From positions 1 through 38,043 of the forward strand of contig JAJQHY010000027.1 in the NCBI GenBank assembly GCA_021199495.1: 38,043 nucleotides of DNA, read 5' to 3'. Origin of the DNA: Lachnospiraceae bacterium. Lineage in GTDB: Bacteria > Bacillota > Clostridia > Lachnospirales > Lachnospiraceae. The notes under the pieces are model-generated. The model worked only from the letters and a program-made list of their open reading frames with translations. It was not told the origin of the DNA and searched no databases. The position numbers and the translations under genes were made by a program. Below, piece by piece: positions 8,052-16,143 of this stretch. Numbering within the stretch: position 1 is the first letter of the stretch; every line of letters begins with the position of its first letter.

Positions 8052-8738
8052 TTACGTAGAAAACACCTGAAACACCTCGTTGCGCGGCTCCACCGTCACC
8101 TTCAGTTTCTTCCCCGTCTCAGGGTGCAGAAGCGTCAGCGTATCCGCACATAATGCTATCGATTTCGCCTGCAGCTTACGGCCAAGCGCCAGGCTCTCCT
8201 TACTTCCGTATTTTAAATCGCCCAAAAGCGGCAGGCCATGCGCCGCCATCTGGCAGCGGATCTGGTGGAAGCGGCCTGTTTCAAGGTCAATCCTGGCCAA
8301 CGCCGCGTTCCCCTGTACTTTTTGAAGGCGATATGTCAATACCGCCTTCTGCGCGCCGCGTACAGCAGTTACAATTCTCGCCCGTCCGCCTTCCTTCACC
8401 AGGAAATCATTCAGCTCCACCGGCTCATTTAACGTACCGCCCGTTTCCTCCGGCACATATACCACCGCACGGTAGCTTTTTTTCATCTGCCCGTTCTGCA
8501 GCTGTTTCGTAAGCCCCGCGGCCGTTTTCTGATCCTTCGCCACCGCCAGCAGTCCCTCCACAGGCTGGTCGAGCCGGTGCGCCAGCCCCAGATACGGGAT
8601 CTTCGTACCGTGGCTTAAATAATTTTTCAGCTCGCTGACAACGTCCGCCTGGTTGACTCTGGCGCTCTCGGTCGCCAGGCCGGCCGGTTTATAGACCACT
8701 AAAAGCCTCTCGTCCTCGTATACAATCTCTGTCCGCAT
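8052..8738 (-). CDS. RluA-family RNA pseudouridine synthase
   Basis: A 228-residue single-domain pseudouridine synthase without an N-terminal S4 domain. The catalytic aspartate is in HRLDQPVEGLL near residue 57 (the family pattern is HRLDxxTSG; the last part varies here). Later conserved segments are KSYRAVV near 106, ETGRFHQIRCQMAAHGLPLLGD near 172, and a C-terminal LTLLHPETGKKL segment. It would convert uridines in rRNA or tRNA; the exact target cannot be told. The ATG at 8738 comes three bases after the response regulator stop, so it is probably the third gene of that operon. A strong terminator follows. Confidence 0.9.
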   Translation of the reverse strand: MRTEIVYEDERLLVVYKPAGLATESARVNQADVVSELKNYLSHGTKIPYLGLAHRLDQPVEGLLAVAKDQKTAAGLTKQLQNGQMKKSYRAVVYVPEETGGTLNEPVELNDFLVKEGGRARIVTAVRGAQKAVLTYRLQKVQGNAALARIDLETGRFHQIRCQMAAHGLPLLGDLKYGSKESLALGRKLQAKSIALCADTLTLLHPETGKKLKVTVEPRNEVFQVFST

Positions 8739-8741
8739 ACA

Positions 8742-9431
8742 TCAGACCTTGAAGCGGTAGCCGACACCCCAGATCGTCTCGATATACTGGGGTTTGGAGG
8801 TATCGTACTCAATCTTCTCACGGATCTTTTTAATATGCACGGTCACAGTCGCGATATCGCCGACGGACTCCATATTCCAGATCTCGCGGAAGAGCTCCTC
8901 CTTGGTGTAAACATGATTCGGGTTCTCCGCCAGGAATGTCAGAAGGTCAAACTCTTTGGAGGTGAAGACCTTCTCCACACCGTCCACATAGACGCGGCGG
9001 GCTGTTTTATCGATGCGAATGCCGCGGATCTCCACGATGTCATTTTCCTTGCTGTGGCTGCCGACCAGGCGCTCGTAACGGGCCATGTGAGCCTTCACTC
9101 TCGCCACCAGCTCACTGGGACTGAAGGGCTTGGTCATATAGTCGTCGGCACCCAGACCCAGGCCTCTGATCTTGTCGATATCGTCCTTTTTGGCGGAAAC
9201 CATCAGGATCGGAATGTTTTTCTTTTCCCGGATATTCTTGCAGACCTCGAAGCCGTCCATTCCGGGCAGCATCAGATCCAGCACCACCAGGTCAAAATCC
9301 TCTTTTAACGCCATGTCCAGGCCCACATCGCCGGCATTGGCAATAGCGACCTCAAAACCGGAAAGCTCCAGATAATCCTTTTCCAGATCGGCGATTTCCA
9401 CCTCATCCTCAATAATTAAAATTCTGCTCAT
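8742..9431 (-). CDS. OmpR/PhoB-family response regulator
   Basis: A 229-residue two-domain regulator. The receiver domain (1-118) has the acidic pocket (E8, D9), the phosphoacceptor D52 in VVLDLMLPG, S79 and K101. The winged-helix DNA-binding domain (about 130-229) ends in the typical TIWGVGYRFKV. An ideal site, AAGGAGG, precedes the ATG. The histidine kinase gene lies 39 bases upstream, so the two form a cotranscribed two-component pair with the kinase gene first. Target genes are unknown. Confidence 0.95.
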   Translation of the reverse strand: MSRILIIEDEVEIADLEKDYLELSGFEVAIANAGDVGLDMALKEDFDLVVLDLMLPGMDGFEVCKNIREKKNIPILMVSAKKDDIDKIRGLGLGADDYMTKPFSPSELVARVKAHMARYERLVGSHSKENDIVEIRGIRIDKTARRVYVDGVEKVFTSKEFDLLTFLAENPNHVYTKEELFREIWNMESVGDIATVTVHIKKIREKIEYDTSKPQYIETIWGVGYRFKV

Positions 9432-9470
9432 GTTCTTTCCTCCTTATTGTCAGGACGGCACTCTGGCGCT

Positions 9471-10637
9471 TTACGCCTGTCCCGTATATTTTCTTAATAC
9501 AAAGTGCATACAGGTACCCTCTCCCTCTTTGCTGGTGGCCCAGATGTATCCACCGTGATCCTGTATGATTTTTTTCACAATGGAGAGACCCAGACCGCTG
9601 CCGCCGGTACTGGAGTTTCTCGAGGAGTCCGCCCGGTAGAATCTGTCGAAAATATTCTGCAGATCCTTCTGTGCGATACCCTTGCCGTTGTCCTCAATCT
9701 CCACGCGGATGGAATCAACCTCATCGAGAATGCGGATGCTGATCTCCCCGTGGGGCTTGTCATTATATTTGACACTGTTACTGACGATATTATTCACCAC
9801 GCGCTTGATCTGCTCCGGATCCGCGATGACCGTGGTGTCGTCGGCGACCAGATTTTCATAATTCAACGTGAAATTCTGGTTCTCTAAGTCCATGCCGATT
9901 TCTTCGATGCAGTCGGTGAAATAATCCCGCACCGCGATTTTCAGGAAATGATAGGGGATGCGGTTATTGTCCACGCTCGAGTACATGGTCAGCTCGTTGA
10001 TCAGACGGTCCATGTCAACCGCTTTATTATAAATCGTGTGAACGTAACGGTCGAGCTTCTCCGGCGTGTCCGCGACACCGTCCATGATACCCTCCACATA
10101 GCCCTTGATAGAGGTGATGGGCGTTTTTAAGTCATGGGAAATGTTGCTGATCAGCTCTTTGTTCTGCTTCTCATTCTGCAGCTTTTCCTCGGAGTTCTCC
10201 TTAAGCCTCAGGCGCATGTCCTCATAATTACGATACAGATCGCCGATCTCGCCCTTGCCCATGGTCTCCAAGCGGTACTCAAAGTTGCCGTCCTTGATCT
10301 CCTGCATGGCCGTGTTCAGCTCATCGACCGGCTTGAGCACCCCTTTATAGATCCAGATGGAATAAACGACGCTGGTCAGAACCAGAATAATGACCATGGA
10401 GATAAACATGGATCTCAGGAAGCCGAAGGATACCAGCTGTCTGTAATTCTCCAGGGCGTCTGGCATCATCACGATAGTGCCGTCTTCCTCCACCTCTGTG
10501 GAGATTTCCTGACGCACATCCACGATATTCCTGCTCAGAAAATATCCGCCAACCAGAATGAATGTGACGGAAATCAGAATCAGGGGCACCGCAACGATCA
10601 CCACCAGCGTAACCATAATTCGTGTTTTCAGTTTCAT
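9471..10637 (-). CDS. Membrane sensor histidine kinase
   Basis: A 388-residue kinase with two membrane segments (about 7-31 and 72-96), a short extracytoplasmic loop of about 40 residues rich in acidic residues, a HAMP segment (~97-150), the dimerisation box with the phosphoacceptor histidine in NISHDLKTPITS (~168), and a complete ATPase domain: N box NNIVSNSVKYND, G1 DNGKGI, F box FDRFYRAD, G2 GGSGLGLSI. The small external loop suggests sensing at or in the membrane rather than a large ligand pocket. It is the first gene of an operon with its response regulator. GAGGCG precedes the ATG at 10637. Confidence 0.94.
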   Translation of the reverse strand: MKLKTRIMVTLVVIVAVPLILISVTFILVGGYFLSRNIVDVRQEISTEVEEDGTIVMMPDALENYRQLVSFGFLRSMFISMVIILVLTSVVYSIWIYKGVLKPVDELNTAMQEIKDGNFEYRLETMGKGEIGDLYRNYEDMRLRLKENSEEKLQNEKQNKELISNISHDLKTPITSIKGYVEGIMDGVADTPEKLDRYVHTIYNKAVDMDRLINELTMYSSVDNNRIPYHFLKIAVRDYFTDCIEEIGMDLENQNFTLNYENLVADDTTVIADPEQIKRVVNNIVSNSVKYNDKPHGEISIRILDEVDSIRVEIEDNGKGIAQKDLQNIFDRFYRADSSRNSSTGGSGLGLSIVKKIIQDHGGYIWATSKEGEGTCMHFVLRKYTGQA

Positions 10638-10759
10638 AATTGCATTCGCCTCATAAGCTGCCGCGGCGTTTCGTCTCCCGCCGTTGTGGTATGATTCAGC
10701 GGGCGCAATTATGTGCCGTGCTTTCCCGGCAGCATCACATCCGCCCGTTTGTCCTTTGT

Positions 10760-10788
10760 ATCATAGCATAATTTAAAGAGACTGACGA
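10760..10788 (-). promoter_or_regulatory. Promoter of the two-component operon
   Basis: Minus-strand TCGTCA (10783-10788), 17 bases, TATGAT (10760-10765). It gives a leader of about 115 bases before the kinase gene and is divergent from the perR-like promoter. Confidence 0.5.
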
Positions 10789-10828
10789 AAGAAAATTGCG
10801 TGAAATATATAAAAAAATAATAAAGTAG

Positions 10829-10856
10829 TTGACATACCGAAATTCTTTGTTATAAT
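10829..10856 (+). promoter_or_regulatory. Promoter of the PerR-like regulator gene
   Basis: TTGACA (10829-10834), a 16-base spacer and TATAAT (10851-10856). The -10 box overlaps the palindrome at 10854-10878, so a repressor bound there would block RNA polymerase. Confidence 0.85.
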
Positions 10857-10878
10857 AACAGTAACGATTACTATTATT
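10854..10878. promoter_or_regulatory. Fur/PerR-type operator palindrome
   Basis: AATAACAGTAA (10854-10864), CGA, TTACTATTATT (10868-10878): two 11-base arms that match at 10 of 11 positions. The AT-rich, long imperfect dyad resembles Fur/PerR boxes and covers the -10 box and start site of the Fur-family gene immediately downstream, which points to autoregulation. Confidence 0.7.
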
Positions 10879-10889
10879 GAGGAGGCACA

Positions 10890-11282
10890 ATGACAGTCAG
10901 GCACAGCAGACAGCGGGAATGCATCAAAAGCTTCCTGATGACCCGAAAAGATCATCCGACCGCCGATGTCGTGTACGCGCATGTGAGGGAACAGTATCCC
11001 AACATCAGTCTCGGTACCGTTTACCGCAACCTCTCCCTGTTAAGCGATTTGGGAGAGATCCAGCGGATCAACGTGGGGGACGGCGTGGAACACTTCGACG
11101 CGGACACATCGACGCACTATCATGTTGTATGTACAAAGTGCGGCTGTGTGCAGGATATCCGGATGGCGCCGCCGCGGCTGTTAGACCAGGCGAATAGTAA
11201 TTACGAGGGCATTGTCACCGGACAGTCCATTTTATTTACGGGCATCTGCCCGGACTGCCTGAAGGCGAAGCAGCCATCTTAA
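10890..11282 (+). CDS. perR: PerR-like peroxide-sensing repressor (Fur family)
   Basis: A 130-residue Fur-family repressor with a winged helix (about 5-65) and a metal-binding dimerisation domain. The five regulatory-metal ligands of B. subtilis PerR all have counterparts: H22, D70, H76, H78 and D89. Having aspartate at the last position favours PerR over Fur. The structural zinc cysteines are C81/C84 and C120/C123. GAGGAGG precedes the ATG at 10890. Its promoter carries a Fur/PerR-like palindrome and the next gene is a reverse rubrerythrin, a peroxide scavenger. PerR is an inference from ligands and context; Fur or another family member is possible. Confidence 0.85.
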   Translation: MTVRHSRQRECIKSFLMTRKDHPTADVVYAHVREQYPNISLGTVYRNLSLLSDLGEIQRINVGDGVEHFDADTSTHYHVVCTKCGCVQDIRMAPPRLLDQANSNYEGIVTGQSILFTGICPDCLKAKQPS

Positions 11283-11466
11283 AAGGCCCTGCCGGATGAA
11301 ACAGCCGCTTCTGGGGCATGCTGTTTAAAACAGGCAGACGCCATGTAACCCGTCAACAGGCGTTCGATCGCGCAGGATATGACTGATTACCCACCAGCGA
11401 TCACCGCAGCAGGAAACGGCGCAACGTCGTTCCCGATCATTTATTATGGAAGGAAAGGATTTTATT

Positions 11467-12051
11467 ATGAAGTATGTATGTCAGGTTTGTGGTTATGTTT
11501 ACGAGGGAGACAACCCTCCCGCTGAGTGCCCGGTTTGCCATGTCGGCCCGGACAAGTTCAAGGCCGTTGAGGGCGAGATGACACTCGCCGCCGAGCATGA
11601 GTACGGCATTTATGACAAGACTGTCAAAAACAACCCCGATATCAGCGAGGAAGATAAAAAATACATCTTTGACCAGCTGAAGGCGAACTTCGAGGGCGAG
11701 TACTCTGAGGTTGGTATGTATCTGTGCATGGCCCGCATCGCGCACCGCGAAGGTTATCCGGAGATCGGCCTCTACTGGGAGAAGGCAGCTTATGAGGAAG
11801 CCGAGCACGCTTCCAAGTTCGCGGAGCTTTTAGGTGAGGACTTAGAGCCCAACATGAAGGCGTCCACGAAGGAGAACCTGGCCTGGAGAGTCGAGTGCGA
11901 GTACGGCGCGACCGCAGGTAAGGTAGAGCTGGCCAAGTGCGCGAAGAAGAATAATCTGGACGCGATCCATGACACCGTGCATGAGATGGCCCGCGATGAG
12001 GCGAGACACGGCAAGGCGCTGGAAGGGCTTTTGAAGAGATATTTCGGATAA
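11467..12051 (+). CDS. Reverse rubrerythrin
   Basis: A 194-residue cytoplasmic non-haem iron protein that reduces hydrogen peroxide with NAD(P)H-derived electrons. The domain order is reversed compared with classical rubrerythrin: the rubredoxin domain comes first (C5, C8 in CQVCGY; C21, C24 in CPVC) and the ferritin-like diiron domain follows, with EGEYSE near 79-84, EEAEHASKF near 110 and EMARDEARHG near 178. The ATG at 11467 is preferred to one at 11446 because AGGAAAGG precedes it and the rubredoxin motif follows at once. No clear separate promoter is visible in the 184-base gap, so cotranscription with the PerR-like gene is possible. A strong terminator follows. Confidence 0.95.
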   Translation: MKYVCQVCGYVYEGDNPPAECPVCHVGPDKFKAVEGEMTLAAEHEYGIYDKTVKNNPDISEEDKKYIFDQLKANFEGEYSEVGMYLCMARIAHREGYPEIGLYWEKAAYEEAEHASKFAELLGEDLEPNMKASTKENLAWRVECEYGATAGKVELAKCAKKNNLDAIHDTVHEMARDEARHGKALEGLLKRYFG

Positions 12052-12104
12052 ACAGACAAACGAGTTTCTTTCTTAAAACAAAACACCATGATAAAACACC
12101 ACGA

Positions 12105-12140
12105 AACCCCCGGCATGACCGCAAAGTCATGCCGGGGGTT
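12105..12140. terminator. Bidirectional rho-independent terminator
   Basis: A 13-base perfect stem (12107-12119 with 12126-12138) around a six-base loop, flanked by AA/TT so the stem extends further. It lies between the convergent reverse rubrerythrin and propeller-protein genes and can serve both. Confidence 0.85.
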
Positions 12141-12221
12141 CGTCTCATTCCGGTTTTCAATTCACAGGCAGAAAACAGATATAACGAGCGCTCCCGGAAA
12201 CTCTACAGGCCAGATCCGGTC

Positions 12222-13508
12222 TCAGACCGTCTGTTCATAATTTCCTCCCGGATACAATGTAGAGGAATACAGCCTTCTGGTCTGTGGAAGCGGCTTCCCG
12301 GAAGGTGCCTGTGCAAGAGAATACGCCGTGCCCGAAAAAATCCAGGCCGTGTTCCGGTCATAGACGATGACCTCCTCCCTGCCCCGGCCAAATAAATCTC
12401 CGTGAAGCACATATCCATCCCTGGGGAAGGTCACTGCAATTTTTCCATCCCCGTCATAAAGCCCCGGCATCACGCCTCCGCCCCTGCGGTAAGCGAGGAT
12501 CAGATCCCTGCCCTCCCCATTCCAGTTGTACAGGGCGTCCACAATGGTAAGCCAGCCGCTTGTCTGCCGGTCTTCCTTCCAGACTTCCTTTCCATGACAA
12601 TCCAGCAGGAACATCCCATCCTTACCGTCCCACTGTCCCTTATACCCGTCGCCGCGCCTGATCCGATCCAGGCCTGCCACCTGCAGGCCTTCCTGGGACG
12701 GGATAAATTTTCCCAGCGCCACATGCTGAGACTCAATCGAACCGTCATAACGCCAGAGTTCTTTTCCGTCGCAGCTGTAAAGGCAGGTCACGCTTCCGCC
12801 CACCACAATCTCCGGGACGCCGTCCCCGTTCACGTCTCCTGTCCACAGACAGTCGGCATGATCCTCCAGGTCATGACAGGACCACAGAAGCTTCCCGTTG
12901 TGATCCAGCAGATCATAGCCCGCCATCACCTCATCAAAGCCGTCTCCGTTGATATCGAAAACCCAGGGAAAATGTCCCACATTTCCCTCATGCGTCCAGA
13001 GCAGATGAAAATCCTGATCCAGCGCCCACAGCCTGCGGTACCTGTCCTTGAGAATAATATCCGCCGGGCGCTCCCCTCCCCGCAGATTGGCGATGATAAT
13101 ACAGTCATGCGCGTACGGATCCGGCAGGGCAGATTTTCGTTTCAGCTCCCCTGTGGCGCCGTCCAGAATCAGAAACTCCTTCTCCATAACGCACAGAATC
13201 TCCAGTCTGCCGTCTCCGTCAATATCATAAATCTGTGCCGGGAAGTCCGAGCCGAAATTTCCCGGCTTCTCCCCCACCTTTCCCACCTGCCACATAAGCT
13301 CTCCCGTCAGCCGGTAGGCTGTGACGCAGGTAATCTGATGAGGTACATAGCGGTCATCAATGCCGCTGTCCGCCTGCACGACGATGAGTTCCATTCTCCC
13401 ATCGCCGTCAATATCTCCTAAAAGCCCCTTACCGCCCCCGGCCGCGCTGATATCTATGCTTCCCAAAAGCAGTGCCTGTTTTTCATTCTCCTGTGTCATA
13501 CTCATCAT
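12222..13508 (-). CDS. Cytoplasmic FG-GAP/VCBS-type beta-propeller protein, PL11-like
   Basis: A 428-residue protein built from repeated FG-GAP-like blades. Calcium-type loops recur: DIDGDGRMEL (~32), DIDGDGRLEI (~95), DINGDGFDEV (~187), DVNGDGVPEI (~227), with more diverged ones later. These loops and the C-terminal TRRLYSSTLYPGGNYE recall the catalytic propeller of family PL11 rhamnogalacturonan lyases, but the PL11 N-terminal domain and a signal peptide are missing, so it should be cytoplasmic. The start ATG at 13508 has AAAGGA six bases before it. It has its own promoter and sits beside an AraC regulator and a sugar importer, sulfatase and galactosidase, so it probably acts on the imported glycan or senses it. 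Enzyme activity is not established. Confidence 0.7.
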   Translation of the reverse strand: MMSMTQENEKQALLLGSIDISAAGGGKGLLGDIDGDGRMELIVVQADSGIDDRYVPHQITCVTAYRLTGELMWQVGKVGEKPGNFGSDFPAQIYDIDGDGRLEILCVMEKEFLILDGATGELKRKSALPDPYAHDCIIIANLRGGERPADIILKDRYRRLWALDQDFHLLWTHEGNVGHFPWVFDINGDGFDEVMAGYDLLDHNGKLLWSCHDLEDHADCLWTGDVNGDGVPEIVVGGSVTCLYSCDGKELWRYDGSIESQHVALGKFIPSQEGLQVAGLDRIRRGDGYKGQWDGKDGMFLLDCHGKEVWKEDRQTSGWLTIVDALYNWNGEGRDLILAYRRGGGVMPGLYDGDGKIAVTFPRDGYVLHGDLFGRGREEVIVYDRNTAWIFSGTAYSLAQAPSGKPLPQTRRLYSSTLYPGGNYEQTV

Positions 13509-13555
13509 GCCTTATCCTTTCGTCTGAATGCCAGGTAATCCAATGTCAGTTCCAT
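13505..13555 (-). other. Possible 16-codon leader ORF overlapping the propeller-gene start
   Basis: ATG at 13555 opens a short frame (MELTLDYLAFRRKDKA) whose stop overlaps the next start as ATGA. It has no well-spaced ribosome site (AAAAGGGG directly abuts the ATG). It may be chance, a coupling peptide, or the remains of an N-terminus. Confidence 0.25.
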
Positions 13556-13590
13556 CCCCTTTTCTTTCCATGCCTTTGCATTGATTTATG

Positions 13591-13619
13591 ATTGTAGCAT
13601 TCGCAAAATCCGGTGTCAA
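13591..13619 (-). promoter_or_regulatory. Promoter of the propeller-protein gene
   Basis: Minus-strand TTGACA (13614-13619), 17 bases, TACAAT (13591-13596), giving a leader of about 75 bases. It shows that the gene is not just a read-through product of the AraC gene upstream. Confidence 0.8.
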
Positions 13620-13689
13620 CGCAACCCGACCATTTCCTTTCCCAGCACGAAAGAAACGTGTACAGTTTCACGCAGCCCAAAGTGCTTCT

Positions 13690-14559
13690 TTACTGATCAG
13701 GCCACCATTCAGGTGTGTTCTGCTGAAACGTTGTCCTCTGAAACTCCCTGGGAGATATGCCGGTATATTTTTTGAAGCTTCTGCTGAAATAAAGCGGGTC
13801 CTCATATCCTACCAGCGCCGCGATCGTGGAGATCGTCATCGTGTCGGCGGAGAGTAAAATCTTCGCCTTTTCCATCCGCAGTTCATTGAGGAAACGCATG
13901 GGCGATGTACCGGTGTACTGTTTAAACATATGTGAGAAGTAGCTTTCACTGAGGTGGCAGTAAGCGGCCATGGATGAAATCGTCCAGGCCTCAGCATACT
14001 TCTGGTTCAGGTGCATAATCAGACGATCAATGGAAAAGCTGTCCTGCGAGGTGAAAGCGGACTGCTGACAGGAGCGGTGAATCAGGGCAAACATTTTATA
14101 AAGGCTGCTGACCACAACATCATTGAACATCGGTTTTTTCAGCTGCAGCTCCGTGATGATATCCTGAAACAAAAGCTTCACGGAAAGATTTTCTCCAATA
14201 TAAGCGCTTTTAATCTGGTACCTGTCCAGAATACGCTCGCAGTCAGAACCGGTGAAATGAAGCCAATAGTTCTCCGGATGGTCGCTGGCATAATAGGTAT
14301 AAATCTGCGGCTCATGGGGTCGGAAAAGCAGAATATTACCGGCGGAAACGGTCTTCCAGCTGCCGTTTAAAAAGTAGTGGCCGGCGCCCTTATAGATGTA
14401 AATGATCTGATAATCCAGACGGCCTTCCGTCCGCTGCTGGGAATAGTCCCAGGTATCGAATACCTGCCAGCCGCAGCAGTTCACGGATAACGGCACGGAC
14501 AAATCGGCATAGCCAATTATCCGTCTTTCATTTCTTAAATGTCCTGATACATTGATCAT
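13690..14559 (-). CDS. AraC-family regulator of the glycan locus
   Basis: A 289-residue regulator: an N-terminal cupin-like sugar-sensing domain (about 1-140, with QIIYIYKGAGHYFLNG and LLFRPHEPQIYTYY) and a C-terminal double helix-turn-helix (about 190-285) containing YFSHMFKQYTGTSPMRFLNELRM-type and FSRSFKKYTGISPREF-type segments. I chose the ATG at 14559 (MINVSGHL), which has AGGAG ten bases upstream and gives the normal length; a 432-residue reading from 14988 would run through the divergent promoter region. It is transcribed away from the importer-sulfatase-galactosidase operon that starts 266 bases off, the standard arrangement for a regulator of that operon. Confidence 0.92.
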   Translation of the reverse strand: MINVSGHLRNERRIIGYADLSVPLSVNCCGWQVFDTWDYSQQRTEGRLDYQIIYIYKGAGHYFLNGSWKTVSAGNILLFRPHEPQIYTYYASDHPENYWLHFTGSDCERILDRYQIKSAYIGENLSVKLLFQDIITELQLKKPMFNDVVVSSLYKMFALIHRSCQQSAFTSQDSFSIDRLIMHLNQKYAEAWTISSMAAYCHLSESYFSHMFKQYTGTSPMRFLNELRMEKAKILLSADTMTISTIAALVGYEDPLYFSRSFKKYTGISPREFQRTTFQQNTPEWWPDQ

Positions 14560-14711
14560 CAGTTTTATTCTCCTGAAGAAAAAATGACAGATGTTGTTGC
14601 GGTCCCCAAAGTCATAAATACAAATGTACACCCGAAGGACGTACCTTGCGTAAGCATTTGATTTCTGACTTTTGGTCCCTTGTATCATCATACCGCATAA
14701 AAGCAGAATTG

Positions 14712-14740
14712 TCCATATGAAAGGCATGGAATGATATGGA
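14712..14740. promoter_or_regulatory. Candidate AraC operator upstream of the importer operon
   Basis: TCCATAT (14712-14718) and ATATGGA (14734-14740) form a 7-base inverted repeat, 22 bases between arm starts, about 85 bases before the lipoprotein start codon. The flanking promoter is weak (TTGTCC, 17 bases, TGATAT), as expected for an activator-dependent promoter. Assignment to the neighbouring AraC protein is inference. Confidence 0.35.
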
Positions 14741-14824
14741 GCGTTCCCCTCAAAAAAGCTATAGTCTGAGGAAGCAGCTAAAGAACAAATAAACGGAATA
14801 AAAACACAAGGGAGAATGCAAAAA

Positions 14825-16126
14825 ATGAACCGAAACGAATTTCTGAAAACGCTTCTTGCAGCCGGTATGCTCTTTCCATTGGCAGCCTGCTCATCCTCCG
14901 GATCCAAAGAGCCAGTCTCCGGAGAAGATACGGAAAGCGAAACCGCAGAGAAGGTAAAACTGACCGTTTTGCGTGCGGGTACTGACACGGATAAAAAGGC
15001 TTTCTATGAAAAGGTAATCACACAATTTGAAGCAGAAAATCCGGATATCGAGATCGAATATCAGGAGAGCGCCTATGGGGACGATTTTGAGACGAAGCTG
15101 AACACCGGCTTCGCCTCCGGCACCGCACCCGACGTCATGGAATTTACGCTGGCTTCCATGGGAACCCGCGTACCTCTCGGACAGTATGCCTCTCTCGATA
15201 CGTATGTAGAAAGCTGGGACGGAAAAGACGATTACATGGAAAGTGCCTTAAACCTCGGCTCCATCAATGGCAGTGTCTATGGCATCGCCGTTCAGCCCGA
15301 CGTGAGAATGCTGATTTACAATAGGGAGCTGTTTGAGGAAGCCGGCCTTGACCCTGACAGCCCTCCTACCAACTGGGAAGAGCTTGCGCAATACCATAAA
15401 ACGCTGATCCGGTACGAGGACAGTAAAGTCGTCCAAACCGGTCTGGGCATCCCCACATCCGGTTCCAACCTGCAGCACTATCTTTCTATTTTCCTGTTCC
15501 AGAACGGCGTGAAAAACCTGGTTGACGAGGACACTGACACCATCCTGTTCCATTCTGAAGAGGGGATTGAGGCCGCACAGTTCATCGCCGACCTGATCGG
15601 GGAAGGCGTTATTTTCTGGAACAGTACCAACAGTGACGAAAATCCTTTTGCCAGCGGTAATGCCGCCATGACATTTGCCGGCACAGCCGATTTCGACAAC
15701 TGGAACAGCGGCGCTCTTACGGGAAAGATCGCCTATGCCGCTCCCCTGACCCATGTCGCGCAGGGTACCTTCTGTGGGATGAGCTTTCTGTTTATGAGCG
15801 GTGAAACAAAGCATCCGCAGGAAGCCTGGCGTTTTATCGAATATATGGCCTCCGCCGATATAATGTGGGAGCGCTACGAAACCCTGGGTGCCATCCCGGT
15901 CAGAGAATCTCTGAAAGAACAGTTTATCGCCGGGGATCCGGACGCCAATACCGCCATCTACGAATCGATTGCAGTCGGCATCGGTTCCCCGAAAGTCGCC
16001 TATGCCAATTCGATTTTTAACGCGGTCAACGATGCCATGGAGCGAATCGCCTACGGCGTAGAGGATGTGGAAACCTCTTTAAACAAGGCCGCAAAAGAAC
16101 TTCAGAAAGAAATTGACAGCCAGTGA
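14825..16126 (+). CDS. ABC sugar importer, substrate-binding lipoprotein
   Basis: A 433-residue family 1 extracellular solute-binding protein. The signal peptide ends in the lipobox LAAC with the lipidated cysteine at C22, followed by an S/G/E-rich linker, so it is anchored on the outer face of the membrane. The mature part has typical features for CUT1 sugar binders (NPDIEIEYQES, FASGTAPDVMEFT, NWEELAQY, GNAAMTFAGTADFDNW). Of two in-frame ATGs, 14825 is spaced correctly from AAGGGAG; 14816 is too close. It is the first gene of the operon with two permeases, a sulfatase and a GH2 enzyme. The importer's ATPase is not encoded here and is probably a shared MsmK-type protein elsewhere. Confidence 0.94.
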   Translation: MNRNEFLKTLLAAGMLFPLAACSSSGSKEPVSGEDTESETAEKVKLTVLRAGTDTDKKAFYEKVITQFEAENPDIEIEYQESAYGDDFETKLNTGFASGTAPDVMEFTLASMGTRVPLGQYASLDTYVESWDGKDDYMESALNLGSINGSVYGIAVQPDVRMLIYNRELFEEAGLDPDSPPTNWEELAQYHKTLIRYEDSKVVQTGLGIPTSGSNLQHYLSIFLFQNGVKNLVDEDTDTILFHSEEGIEAAQFIADLIGEGVIFWNSTNSDENPFASGNAAMTFAGTADFDNWNSGALTGKIAYAAPLTHVAQGTFCGMSFLFMSGETKHPQEAWRFIEYMASADIMWERYETLGAIPVRESLKEQFIAGDPDANTAIYESIAVGIGSPKVAYANSIFNAVNDAMERIAYGVEDVETSLNKAAKELQKEIDSQ

Positions 16127-16143
16127 AAGGGGGAAACTGCACC

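Noticed and set aside
7857-8153. 98-codon plus-strand ORF
   Set aside because: It reads through the terminator and antisense to the pseudouridine synthase gene; no supporting ribosome site or family.
14560-14988. N-terminal membrane extension of the first AraC regulator
   Set aside because: The extra 143 codons lie in the divergent promoter region and the normal family start at 14559 has a good ribosome site.
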